A stretch of DNA of 64,000 bases from the NCBI GenBank assembly GCA_030068075.1, contig CM057832.1, positions 76,135,002 to 76,199,001 of the forward strand, in the 5' to 3' direction. Origin of the DNA: Paguma larvata. Its lineage: Eukaryota > Chordata > Mammalia > Carnivora > Viverridae. The notes beneath the pieces are model-generated. The model was not told the origin of the DNA. It saw only the letters and a program-made list of their open reading frames with translations, and searched no databases. Of this stretch, positions 23,619 to 34,941 are shown one piece after another. Made by a program: the position numbers and the translations under genes. Numbering within the stretch: the stretch's first letter is position 1; each line of letters begins with the position of its first letter.

Positions 23619-24354
23619 ATAAAGAAATGTCTTTCATCCCCATGGTTTCCTTCCAACAGACACTTAAACTATATTTCTAAACTTTTTTTTTATGTTGCTA
23701 ATATAAATGTTCATAAACATTCATTGGGCAGAGAGAAATGATTTCATAATTTACTCAAATTTTAGACAATCTAAAATGTATTTTTAAATGTTTTTTTTTT
23801 ATGGAAACCTGCTCCTGTTTGCTTTTTTGCTTTCTCCTCGATATACTATTCTATTAATTGTGATAACCACTAAATCCTCCACTTTCCTAGAATTAACTCC
23901 TATGCAGATAAATATGGCCACCACTGCAGAATTAATTGCATTGTTATTAATGAATGACTTCAGTTAATGAAGATTAAAAGGAACCATGTGTCTGATTTCA
24001 AAAGAAAATGAATTAAAACAATGAGTACAAATAATTTTATAACTTTTTCACATTTTTAACATTTTTTTATTGTTTAATAGTTTGGCTCATAAGAGTTACA
24101 AATGTCATACAATTACCTCGTGCATTCCATCCAACTTCTCCTAGTGATAGTATCTTACATAACCATAGTACCTTGCAAATGACTGTTTCGATTGGCCTTT
24201 TTAATTTATTTTATTTGGATTTAGCATATTGGTCTTCAGAAGAATTTTCTTAAGTGGGAGTGAAATCAGTATATTCTTAACAAATTGAGTATCTCCCCAA
24301 AAAGAGTTTGAAAAGCCCCAAAATATTTTTTGACATATTCCTCATCTCTATGAA
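23619..24354. other. Single-copy DNA with ATTA-rich block
   Basis: At 23,830-24,040 the sequence carries closely spaced homeodomain-type cores (attaattg, gaattaattgcattgttattaatgaatgac, cagttaatgaag) and atgcagat. It resembles conserved enhancer DNA but is uncalibrated. No gene. Confidence 0.4.
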
Positions 24355-24360
24355 TAGACA

Positions 24361-24564
24361 GTGAACAAATGTGTCAAATACAGTCACAGAATGTGTCCAT
24401 CCTTTCCCACTTCTGGAAGCCTGAAGAAAAGTATCTCAGGAGAACCCGTGTATTCAATTGCTGATCAGCTCAACCAATATGCCTATAACCTTGAAAATAT
24501 TCCTAATACTGATGGTGACATGATAGTAGAGATAACTCCAGCATTTCCCAAATCTAAGAACTAA
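24361..24564 (+). other. Possible coding tail or pseudogene exon
   Basis: An open run follows the in-frame tag at 24,355-24,357, reads about 67 residues and stops at taa. Unlike other frames here it lies outside repeats and has a natural-looking composition, including PVYSIADQLNQYAYNLE and a SKN end. Possible splice acceptors are acag|tg at 24,360 and cacag|aa at 24,390. I do not recognise the protein; it starts without a good ATG, so it would be a last exon or a fragment. Chance remains quite possible. Confidence 0.3.
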
Positions 24565-24784
24565 ACAAATTGCCTTGAGAGACAAACTCAAATTACATCC
24601 TGCTTTTTGTAAAGTTTGGTGGATTTCTGCATTCTCTTACTATCCTTCCTTTTAATATTTAATGACTTAAGGAAACATGTGAAATGCAGGGAATATTCAC
24701 CAGAAAGACTTGGCATAGGTCAATAGCTCTCTCTCTTAAATATTAAATCACTACGTACTGTATATGATGTTTAAAAATTAATGT

Positions 24785-25005
24785 GAAGTCAAGGCATAAT
24801 GACAAAAGCATGGGGTTTGGAGTTAAGCTTGAAATAAAAACATTTTACGACTTCTCTGCTGTAGGACTTTGAGGATAAGAGTAAATTTTACTGAAGTTTA
24901 GATTCACGCTTTATAAAATGAGAGTAATAGCAACTACCTTATATTGCTATCGTAAGGACTAAATAAGGAATTATATTTAAAGTTTCTAGCTAGTACTATG
25001 CCCAC
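24785..25005 (+). mobile_element. MIR SINE
   Basis: catggggtttggagttaagc, ctctgctgtaggactttga, ttataaaatgagagtaatagcaactacctta-att and taaggactaaataaggaa follow the MIR body in order. Confidence 0.7.
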
Positions 25006-25175
25006 TGTGTGGAGTGCAACACACAGCGTTAAGGATTATACAACATACCTCAATCCATGTTGCCACAGTCATGGCTCATAGTGCTGTTTAAAAAAAAAAA
25101 AGAAATAATAATGATAACTATCACTATTATAGACAGTAATTCAGATAATAGTAACAATATATATCTTAATATACA

Positions 25176-25177
<2 letters not shown>

Positions 25178-25227
<50 letters not shown>
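25178..25227. repeat. (tg)n(ta)n compound microsatellite
   Basis: tg dinucleotides run directly into ta dinucleotides. Confidence 0.95.
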
Positions 25228-25230
<3 letters not shown>

Positions 25231-27797
25231 TGAATGCCTTTCAAAAACTATGTAAAATTTTATAACACCAGTACTTAGAGGACAACTTGGTTTTAAGATT
25301 GGAAACAATACACTTAGGCCAAGTTGAGGACAGCAAAGAATAAATTCCTGGAGAGAGGAACGTGACTGGATGGTTATTCTTTTTCACCTCTGCCACTCAG
25401 GGTAGCAGATAGAGTTAAGGACAGGACATACATCAGAACAAGAGCTGGATGCTAAGATCAGATAGAAATGGAGAGAGGTCATGAAGTCCCAGAGAAGCTA
25501 CATTTAGGGCACTAGATCAAATGGATACCAAAGTTGGGGCAAAGCTCCAGGCAGGAGACAATTTAAAACTGCCAGTGTTTAGAGTACTGAAATCAGTCAC
25601 TCAAGAGCTATAAAGTCATTGGATTAAAAAGTGCATTCTCTTTGAAGCAGAAGTAGTAGCCCAAAGCTACTGGCCATGCACCAGGACATGAAGGGCCCTT
25701 AGGAAGCAGCCTGAGATGGGGCAATAATAGTGAACTCTGTGGTTTCCTAGGCAATTGACTTCCATCCTCTGTAAGTGATTGATCTTAGCGTTAAGGAAAT
25801 AAACATTTCATAACCATTAACTCCATTCCTAATGCAGAGTATAGATAGACCAACACAATTCCATGCCACAGCTAAATAAATGAAGTGTGTAAACTGAGTG
25901 TCCAAGGAATAGTTCCAGCTTTTTAACAAAGCAGGTAAACATATCCTTTCATGTGTTCCAGTCCTGTCCCAACGTTTTTGAAGGGTACAACTTAATTGTG
26001 TTTATATTCAGTATATTTTATCAGCATCTCTGTGATATTATAGAAGTTATAAAGAACCAATTGATAAATAAGATTTAGTTACTAAAGTTTCATATATAAA
26101 TGGAAAATGGAAATTTCCGTTTGAAAAAAGAGCGTTGTTCTTGGGTTCATAAAGGGAACAAATGACTGAATTCCAATCAAATCTATGTGATGTATCACAA
26201 GCTGGTATGCCAATATTTATCAGGTATCTATGTTTTGGAATATAGCTATCAAAGACTTTATTAATTTATCCGTATAGGCCTTTTTTAAAAGAACGACATA
26301 AAATGTAGATCAATTATTTTTCTGCTAACTCTATCAAATGCCTTGTCTGGCTAATTATTTCCATCCCTTTACTGCACATTAGTTCATTATATCATTTGAA
26401 ATCCAGTTTCTGCCACGGAAATTATTTTAAGACCACTATTTCCCATTCTTTCTTGGCTGAATACATTTTGCTCAGAATAAAAGTCATAGAAAAAAGTCCT
26501 TGGCTGCATAAAAGTCCTTTGTTGGTGCTTTTGAACTCCCTGGTCGTGGACTACAAAGAGTCCGGCACTCTGCCTCTCACCCCTGTAGAACAGAAACGTT
26601 GCCTTTTGTGGATCTTGATATACAGGATACATTACTGAGTGGCTTTAAAAGCTTTGTGAACCTTGATGGAAATCAGAGGTGAAAATGACAGTTCAAATGT
26701 CTGGTCTGGGTTTAAGAGATCCATGGTAATATATTTTTCTTCATAACAGATGCAGATAAAATAGTGAGAGGTGTTCTACCAGTAAAAGCAGGCTCAGACT
26801 TACGGTCACTACTCTTTGTACTCCCCAAAGCTATAGCCCAGTGGACTTAGGAAGCAGACTCACTGCCAGGGATACTTCTAGAAGCACAAATATTATTATG
26901 CTTATCAGGATTAGATGAGGTTTGGATCATCAGGGTCTTTATATTCTGAAATGAACTTTGGATTGAAGTAACCTATTTGAAAGTATAGGTACTATTTAAT
27001 CATGATTAAATTGTACCTACTAATCTTGAAGACCTTTGAGTTATCAGTGCTTCAGCCAGCACTTAGGTTAAGATAGGTGCCCAACAAATGTCTGTTTCAT
27101 TAAAAATGGGATTAGTTTGGAGTTGTAGGAGTCAGGGCTCATTCAGTAAAGCAGGGATACAAAGAGTCCTCTGTGCATGGAGCATTTATCCTCTAGATTC
27201 GCCCTTGTGCAAAAAGAAAAGCTGAGAAAGTGAAGATACGGAAGGAGAAAGGCAGAAGATCAGAGAAAGAATTAATAACTCCTACCAAGGCCCTGCGTTG
27301 GGTGAACAAGTCAGAATTTATAGGGAAATCTGAGGAGCAAAGTATATTCAGCCTTCAATATGGAACCGCAAAGAGGTATTCATTGACACATACCTGGAAA
27401 GCCATTTCCTGTGTGCGTCTGCCACCTGTGTGGCTCCACAAGCCAGCAACTCCTGCTGAGCCCGGGGACCCCAGCAGTCAGCAGGGCCACCAGTCAGGAT
27501 GATGAGCTGGAGGTAGAGCAGAGAAGTCTGTGGGCAAGCAGGGACCACGAAGGACATCGGTGTCTGCCTGTCACTCTTAGATGGCCCATGAGCTTCCACC
27601 AGTAATAGTCTTTACTTCCCTGCACTTCCTAACACCACACCTTTTCCTCTTTCGGCCAACTCTCACTTTAAACCTTACAAGGAGGGTAATTACGGAATAT
27701 GTAGTTTCCTATTTAACTAAACTGCCAAGTGCACTATTCGGCTCAAGAGTTTTCTTTCCAATGGATACAAAATACTTGTATGCTTAAAACTATATAT
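25228..27797. other. Single-copy DNA, no gene recognised
   Basis: About 2.6 kb without a recognisable recent repeat. Frames of 80-90 codons at 26,387-26,638 (both strands) and 27,230-27,605 overlap each other and show no domain. A MIR-like tail (gtgcccaacaaatgtctgtttcatt) is near 27,078. Confidence 0.45.
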
Positions 27798-27798
27798 T

Positions 27799-28000
27799 GG
27801 GGCACCAGGCGGTTAAGCGTCCGACTTTGGCTCAGGTTCCGATCTCACGGTTTGTGGGTTCCAGCCTCATGTCCGGTTCTTTGCTGACAGCTCAGAGCTT
27901 GGAAATGCTTCGGATTCTGTGTCTCCTTCTCTCTCTGCCCCTTTCCCACTCACACTCTGTCTCTCTCTCAAAAATGAATAAACATTAACAATTTTTAATT
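27799..28000 (+). mobile_element. SINEC lacking its A-box region
   Basis: Felid SINE in which the head reads ggggcaccaggcggttaagcg, so the tgggtggctcagt segment holding the pol III A box is deleted. The B-box region (gggttccagcct) and tail remain. TSD not clear. Probably a dead source copy. Confidence 0.9.
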
Positions 28001-28383
28001 ATATACCAAAGTAACAAGAAAAGGAAGATAAAAAGTCTCCTGTGTCCCTCCTAGATGAACACATGGTTCATTTACTTGACGAAACAAACAAAACACTAGA
28101 TGTATGCTACATCTCATTAAATACAGCTGTAGATGTTGATAGGATGGTATCTTTGTCTAGAAAACTGCACAATCGGCTCTAAAAATGCACCATTTATTTG
28201 GGATCTACCTTCAGCGAGACCACAATTTATATTTACAAACAGTTTATAAATCCCTGTGTAGAGTTTAAAACAATACTTATCTATCTGAAATGCATCTTGC
28301 ACTTGAACAATTATTTCCACTGATGATGGAATTATGTCTTACTAATTTATGGCAACTTATTGGTTGAAATCTCTGTTTCTAGG

Positions 28384-28599
28384 AGCACCTGGGTGACTCA
28401 GTCAGTTAAGTGTCCAACTTCAGCTCAAGTCACGATCTCACAGTTTGTGAGTTCGAGCCCCGCGTGGGGCTTTATGCTGACAGCTCAGAGCCTGGAGCCT
28501 GCTTTGGATTCTGTGTCTCTCTTTTTCTCTGCCTTTCCCCGACTCATGCTGTGTCGCTGTCTCTGTCTCTCTCTCTCTCAAAAAACAAATAAACATAAA
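28384..28599 (+). mobile_element. SINEC
   Basis: Complete felid SINE (gagcacctgggtgactcagtc; gagttcgagccccgcgtgggg). Imperfect TSD around gaaat(c/a)tctgt(t/c)tct..agg at 28,366-28,383 and 28,600-28,619. The 136-codon plus frame across it is SINE-derived. Confidence 0.93.
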
Positions 28600-28619
28600 G
28601 AAATATCTGTCTCTATAGG

Positions 28620-29769
28620 TAAAATGCAAAGAAAAAAATCAGTATTCTCTTATCTATTTTGTATACCCTTCTGGAACTGGTATGAAGTCTTCTTGGATGG
28701 GTTTGGAACACATAGGTGGAGTGGTATCTCATCTATATGCTATTCTTTATTCTTTCCAATCACTGTTTAGGAATAACTTGTCTTTCTTGCTCCTTGCTTC
28801 GTCCTTGCATATACTCTTAATTCTCATAGCTTGCCTTGCTCATTAGTCAGTTTCCTAGAGATAGTCCATTCTCTTTCAACCTTCACCTCTGCTAGCCTTC
28901 TTAGCAATTCATTACCCCTTGAAAGGATGAAAAAATGTTGGCCACAAGCCTTCTCAGCCTTAGGAAGTTCAAGAACTCTTATCTGCTTTCTCCAATCTAT
29001 TCTGCACTCTGTGAGAAAACTTTCAATCCCGTTTACCTAGGCGGGTGCTTGAGCCTGTGATATTTGACTTAGCTTGCATTCCTTATAAATCAGGAGCTGA
29101 GCCCAAGGTTTAAGTTCATGTACTTTATTTAGCAGTGCCATGCAGGGAGTAGTAATCTGGGACAGAAAGAGCAAAACAGGGAATGATAAGGAGTCGTTAT
29201 AAAAAAGCTTTATTACAGCGGCCACCTCTACAGGCAACTGGGCGCTTGATGCGTGGGCTGACTGCCATGGGTTATATCTTCAGAGACTTCTTGCCTAGAG
29301 AAAGACCATCAGTCAGCTCCCCCATTCACTGACTGAGAGATGCCCCACAATTTATTAACTTTCCTGAACTTCTGGATTATACATATGTAAGTGCTCAGTC
29401 CTGGAATAGGAAATGAGACACACAGTCCGAGCCTACCCAGAAATGCTGTCGCATTTCACTGTGTGAGGCTGACTGAACCAAATAGAACAGGTCACCACAG
29501 CAGAGGTTGTAATAAGATTAGGGAGAGAGCATTTGAAGAACAGTTCAAGAAGTATTTCTCCAATGCAGTCTACTCTTTGCAGCACTCAGATCCCATGAGC
29601 CCTCCATTAAATCCAATTCATGCAAATCCTCTTGAAGGTAATAAGCAGGAATATTCTATATATATTCAATTTGAGGGTTAATAAAACAAGCCTTAGTCCC
29701 AGCCACTGTAGTTTAATTGATCCAAAGCCTTAAATGTTATTTTCAATTTTAGTTCTCAATCAACCATAC
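28620..29769. other. Unclassified, no gene supported
   Basis: The section at about 29,050-29,340 has an LTR-like feel (ctttatttagcagtgccatgcagggag, aaagctttattacagc) but I cannot name it. Frames of 60-96 codons are unsupported. Confidence 0.35.
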
Positions 29770-29781
29770 TAGCAATTCTTT

Positions 29782-30018
29782 TTTTTTAAGCTTATTTATT
29801 TTGAGAGAGAGAGAGAGGGAGAGAGATATTGAGAGAAAGAGATTGAGTGGGAATGGGTGGGGAGTAGAGAGAAAGGGAAAGAGAGAATCCCAAGCAGGCT
29901 CCATGCTGTCAGCACAGAGCCCGATGCGGGGCTCAATATCACAAACTGTGAGATCATGACCTGAGCCAAGATCAAGAATTGGATGCTTAACCAACTGAGC
30001 CACCTCAGACATCCCCAT
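29782..30018 (-). mobile_element. SINEC, minus strand
   Basis: Reverse-complement SINE with a long GA body, atcccaagcaggctccatgctgtcagcacagagcccgatgcggggctc and head ...caactgagccacctcagacatccc. Approximate TSD tagcaattcttt / tagcattcttt at 29,770-29,781 and 30,021-30,031. Confidence 0.93.
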
Positions 30019-30031
30019 AGTAGCATTCTTT

Positions 30032-31057
30032 ACCTCCAACAAGCACTTTGATAAGTACGGAGTCCATGACCAACGAGGTGGCTCAGACTTCTACCTATGA
30101 GAGATGTGAACTTTTAGTTAATTTGCCTTTCGATGGGACTATTACCCCAAAACTTACTATTGGATAAAGAAATATCCAGGCCATCCATGCAATCCCCTAG
30201 CCGCAGTTGTATTTCTCTTTGCTCATAGTATGTAGCATATATATAGTTTTTCTGGTAGTCAGTCATCTCTGTAAGTATAGTACAGTATACAGTATACAGT
30301 ATAGTTCTTATTTTCCCGTGCTGTTCCAGTGGCACTAAGTTCCAAAGCTATCAGATGTCAGATGATATCTTGAGCTTCAAGATACTGTGTGTCCACTGGT
30401 GGATGTGTTCCTTCTGCCCCCTGCTCTCTCTCCTCCCTTCACCAATTCCCCCCACACACAAAAAAGGGCAGTATATCTAGAAAAATTGAAAGTTGAGGGA
30501 TTTAGAGCAAACATGTACAAATGGTTCTTTGGAAATGATGGTAAGAGGGTGAGAGAGGCCAACCCTATTACGCCTCATTGTTTCTGGATCCATGCTCTTG
30601 TTATTAGAGAAAGGACACTGTAGATCGCCCTTGGGTTCACCACAAATGTTACATCCTGAAGGACAGGACTCCAACCCTGTATGGTGCTGTCCCCAAGGTG
30701 GCACTATAGCTGAGACTTTAACAATTTCTTCCATTGTATTAGGCTATGTGATTCTCAAAAGTGAGGTGTACCAACCAGTGGATTCCACTTGTAGGCATTC
30801 ATTGTTGTATCTTTGCCGAAAAAAGGACCCCCTGGTCTGAGGCATGTTAGGCAGGATATTATGCCATTAGGAAAGCTTCATATAATGGTTCTGATGGAAT
30901 TTCTGTAGGCAGAGAAAGTAAATCCATACCTGAAGGTTTATGGATACTTTTGGAGTGATAGAAATGTTTTTAAATTAGATACTATTGGTTGCATATTTCA
31001 GGTAATTCATTAAAATTTTTAAATTGTACATTTAACATAAGTAAATTTTATCATGCA
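30032..31057. other. Unclassified, possibly old retroviral-like
   Basis: No recognisable gene. Minus-strand frames (for example 30,477-30,734) have cysteine-containing but unassignable sequence; a very old ERV internal fragment is possible. Short cagtata repeats lie at about 30,284-30,303. Confidence 0.3.
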
Positions 31058-31338
31058 AAGCCTTTCGTTTTCTTTCTTTTTCTTTCCCTCTTTTCTTCTT
31101 TCTTTTCTTTCTCTCTTTCCCTCTCTCTTTTCTTCTTTCTTTCTTCCTTCTTTCCTTCCTTCATTCGTTTCTTTTTCCCTTTCTTTCTTTCTCTTTTTCT
31201 TTCTTTCTTTCTTTCTTTCTCCTTCCTTCTTTCCTTCCTTCCTTCCTTTATTTCTTTTCTTTTTCTTTTCTTTCTTTTTCTTTCTTTTTTCTTTTTCTTC
31301 CTTTTTCTTTCTTTCCTTTTCGTTCTTTTCTTTTCTTT

Positions 31339-31378
<40 letters not shown>

Positions 31379-31548
31379 TCCTTCCTTCCTTCCTTCCTTC
31401 CTTCCTTCCTTCCTTCCTTCCTTCCTTCCTTCCTTCCTTCCTTCCTTCCTTCCTTCCTTCCTTCCTTCCTTCCTTTCCTTCCTTCCTTCCTTCCTTCCTT
31501 CCTCCCTCCCTCCCTCCTTCCCTCCCTTCCTTCCTTCCTTCCTTCATT
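31058..31548. repeat. Pyrimidine tract (tttc)n-(ttcc)n, ~490 bp
   Basis: Almost uninterrupted pyrimidine on the plus strand: variable tttc/tttttc units, a pure tttc run near 31,341-31,380, about 30 ttcc units (31,378-31,502), then tccc and ttcc. The minus strand is (ggaa)n. Very long Ser/Phe/Leu or Lys/Glu/Arg frames through it are repeat artefacts. Confidence 0.97.
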
Positions 31549-32364
31549 AAATATTCCCAGGCCAGTGAAGCTTCTGTCTGACACAACTCACAATAGTCAT
31601 CATGATAAGAGATGAAATATAGATACTTTTCAAGAAGTGCAAGATTTTCATACAGCATAATAAGTAAGGTTAGGCTGCGATGACAAAGAGACCTGCAACA
31701 TGGCAGATCTCCCAGGATGGCGAGTGGCTCTGCTCTGCTCCACGGGATTATTCTGAGATCCAGTTTCCTTCTAACCTCTTTCTCTGCACCCCCTGTATCT
31801 CTGCGACTTTGTGTAGTAGAAGATTTTATGTCCAGGCTCCAACTGGAATGGACCATTCGCTATACACTGGTTACTACATACTGGTAACCTGTCCTAACTG
31901 CAAGAAGGACTGGGAAATACCATGCAGCTGGGCAATCATAGAACCAGCATGGATGGGAGGGAGAAGGGATTCCGGGAGGGAGGTTACAATCCGTACCACA
32001 GTGATTAAGACTAGGGACCTAAAAATTAAGCAGTCAGTTTTCCTCTAGCTATACCTTTTCCCAGCTGAATATCAAAAAGCAAGTAAAAACTATTTCTACA
32101 TGTGAAAAAGGGAAGATTATGAAAACAAATATACAACAGCAAAAGATTAACGTGCCTGATGTGCTAATATTTTCATTCTCTTCTGCTAAAGAATTTAGAA
32201 TAGATTCTTCTTTCATAATCTGAAAATTGGAGACAATCTACCTAAATTAATCAGACAAAACTTACCCATTGGTTTTCCAAAATAAACATTTTCCCGCTGA
32301 ACATGCTGTATTTATCTGCCTTTGCTTATGTTTCTTTCAACTCGTTGACTCCAGCAATGAGAAT
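31549..32364. other. Single-copy DNA, no gene recognised
   Basis: A 122-codon plus frame at 31,680-32,048 is outside known repeats but has no recognisable domain and no splice or promoter context that I can support. Confidence 0.35.
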
Positions 32365-32377
32365 CATAACCTTTTCT

Positions 32378-32589
32378 CTCTTTTTTAAGTTTGTTTAATT
32401 ATTTTGAGAAGCTGTGTGAGCAGGTGAGGGGCAGAGAGAGAGAGAGAGAGGGAGAGGGAAAGAATCCCAAGTAGGCCCACACTGTCAGTGCAGAGCCCTA
32501 CAAGGGGCTTGAACTCACAAACTGTGAGATCAAGACCTGAGCTGAAATCAACAGTTGGATGCTTAACCAACTGAGCCACCCAGGCACCC
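32378..32589 (-). mobile_element. SINEC, minus strand
   Basis: Reverse-complement SINE with head ending caactgagccacccaggcacccc. Perfect 13-bp TSD cataaccttttct at 32,365-32,377 and 32,590-32,602 (the first c may be shared with the SINE). Confidence 0.95.
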
Positions 32590-32621
32590 CATAACCTTTT
32601 CTTTAAGAATCAGTTCAGTCC

Positions 32622-32721
32622 TGGGGTACCTGGGTGTCTCAGTTGGTTGAGCTTCTGACTCTTGATTTCAGCTCAGGTCATGATCCCAAGATTGTGGGAT
32701 CAAGCCCTACATTGGGCTTTA
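32622..32721 (+). mobile_element. SINEC head only, 3'-truncated
   Basis: Only the tRNA-derived head is present (tggggtacctgggtgtctcagttgg ... gggatcaagccctacattgggcttt); the body and A tail are missing. L1-mediated insertions normally lose the 5' side, so this points to a later deletion. It lies head-to-head with the minus copy 33 bp away. Confidence 0.88.
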
Positions 32722-32899
32722 TATGTTCCCCAACCACTGTAGTACAATTTGTTATTTCTTTTACGATTAAATGGTTACAGTATTTTTTTTACATTAAGAT
32801 ATTTCATTCTGACAAATTTGTTTGAAACTTTAACAGAGTTAAGCAATACTATTGTATGTCATCATTTGTATGAATATACCTTATAAAAGAATGAGGGCA

Positions 32900-34010
32900 A
32901 TATTATATTGATATGTCATCAAATTCAGAGATTGTTCCCTTAGCCATGTCGAATCTATTAACAAGCCTATCAAAAGGCTTTTTTTTTTTCATTTTTGTTA
33001 CAGTATTTTTGATCTTTAGTATCTCTTTTTGGTTCTTTTTTAAAATTTCTAGTTCTTCTTACATTATACATCTGTTCATCCACACTGCTTACTTTATCCA
33101 TTAGAGCCCTATTATATTGATTATTATTGCTTTAAATTTCTGTTCTGAAAATCCCAGCATCTCTGCCATGTCTGATATTGGTGCTTGCTCTGTCTCTTCA
33201 AATTGTGTTTTTTTTGTATTTTAGTATGTCTTGTAATTTTTTTTTCTTGGTAATTGGGCATGATGTACAGGGTAAAAAGAAATTGCTTTAAATAGGCCAT
33301 TGGCGATGTGGTGGTGAGGTGAGTTGGGGGAAGTAGGGTGTTCTATAGTCCTATAATGAGGTCCTAGTCTTTTGGTGAGACTGTGCCTCTGGACTGTGAA
33401 TTTCACGAGTGTTTCTCAGTATTTTTTTCTTCTCCGTTTAGGTGGGAGAAGATGGCTAGAGTGGGTTAGGCTTGGATATTTCCCTTCCCCCAGGTTTGTT
33501 AGACTCTGATAAAACCCAAGCAGGTTAGGTGCTGGTTAACTAATTTCCCCTTGAGGACGCATCTTGCTAAGAACAAAGTGCCGTGTCAATATTTCAAAAT
33601 GGTTCCTTTGCCCCTCCTCCTGGCGGAAACACAAGGGGATTTTTCTCCTGTATTTACTGTTGGAATCTGGGTGAGATCCTGGAGGTAAATTTCACTATAT
33701 TACAGAGGATCCCCCTGGAGTTCTTAACTCAGACTTGTCCACACGGAGCCTCTAGCAATTCATCAATGACGGTTCAGGTTTTCCTGTGTTGGTACTGGTT
33801 CCATGGCAGTCTCTGCTCCTGTCTTCTCCAGTAAGCCTCTCTTCCTTGTATCCACCTGCTGTCTCTCCAGTCTCGACAACAGTCTTCACAGTGGTTTGCC
33901 CTGTGTCCTCCCATCTCTTACAGACCCAAGATCTGTTAATTTTTCATACGGTTCAGTTTTTTAGTTGTTGGTAGGAAGAACTGTGATTTATAAGTTCCTT
34001 ACATGAGAAT
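32900..34010 (-). mobile_element. Old L1, antisense 5' region
   Basis: Matches the remembered antisense L1M ORF1/5'UTR order: ttgctctgtctcttcaaattgtg, ttagtatgtcttgtaattttt, gggcatgatgtacagggtaaaa, gtgcctctggactgtgaatttcac, tttaggtgggagaagatggc, cccccaggtttgttagactctgataaaa and ctcctcctggcggaaacac. The 3' part of the element is absent. Frames here (for example 33,583-33,834) are L1-derived, not genes. Confidence 0.8.
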
Positions 34011-34506
34011 CCATAAAAAATTATATCTAGAATCCTACTTTATAGTACCTTGTCTGTCCTATGCTTTGCTCAAATGCCCATACATATTTGTTGAATTAAT
34101 ATACTATAAGCTTAAGTATGGAAACCTTATTTTATATCCCATTTCTATTTTGCCCAGAGTTGAATTGTATGTCTTAGCCTAAAAGTTTTGGCTCTGGGGC
34201 TATGAGACCCTGCCAGCAGCAACTAGCCTACCTAGCATCCAAATCTTGTTTCTCAATAGCTTTTCCAAATAAAAGGAATCAGTGTACCCTGGAGAACTGA
34301 TTGCTTTCAGGGCTGGGTTTGAGGAAGCACAGAATAAGGCTGGACCACCTTGTTATACTAGCAAGCAAAACCACCACAGTTACTATTATTATTATTTTTT
34401 TAAATGCTGGACAGATGTCAAAAATGTGATGAAGTCCCTTGAAGGGACTTACAAAAGCCAAATCTTGGAAAGTTTGAACATTTAAATAAGTAATTACAAA
34501 AATGAA

Positions 34507-34694
34507 ACATTTTTAATTTTTTATTTATCTTTGAGAGAGCGCAAGCAGAGGAAAGACAGAGAGAGGGGGGCAGAGGAGCCGAAGTAGGGTCTGCACTGAT
34601 AACAGTAGTCCGATGTGGGGCTTGAACTCATGAACTGTGACCCTGACCTGAGCTGAAGTTGGACACTCAACAGACTGAGACACTCAGGTGCCCC
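34507..34694 (-). mobile_element. SINEC, minus strand
   Basis: Older reverse-complement SINE ending actgagacactcaggtgcccc. Perfect 11-bp TSD acaaaaatgaa at 34,496-34,506 and 34,695-34,705. Confidence 0.94.
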
Positions 34695-34941
34695 ACAAAA
34701 ATGAATTTTATATCATGGAAAAAAATAAGAATCCCTGTGTTCTACTGATAATTTATATCCGAAAAGAGAATGCTTTAATGAAGCATATCAGTTAACAAAG
34801 AAAGAGGAACAATACAAGATCATTATTTTTTTTAAACAAGTATAGTCATAATTTTTTGAAGCAGGAATCAACAAACGATGCAAAGATTATCAAAGATACT
34901 GACTGATACTTTGAAAAGGAATAGGATGATTTTATATATTA

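Noticed and set aside
28360..28770. 136-codon plus frame
   Set aside because: Its core is the SINEC translation that recurs in other copies (QSVKCPTSAQVTIS, SLEPALDSVS-like); not a gene.
30989..31615. 208-codon plus frame and 177/202-codon minus frames
   Set aside because: Read through the tttc/ttcc microsatellite; Ser/Phe/Leu or Lys/Glu/Arg low-complexity products appear because the repeats lack stop codons.
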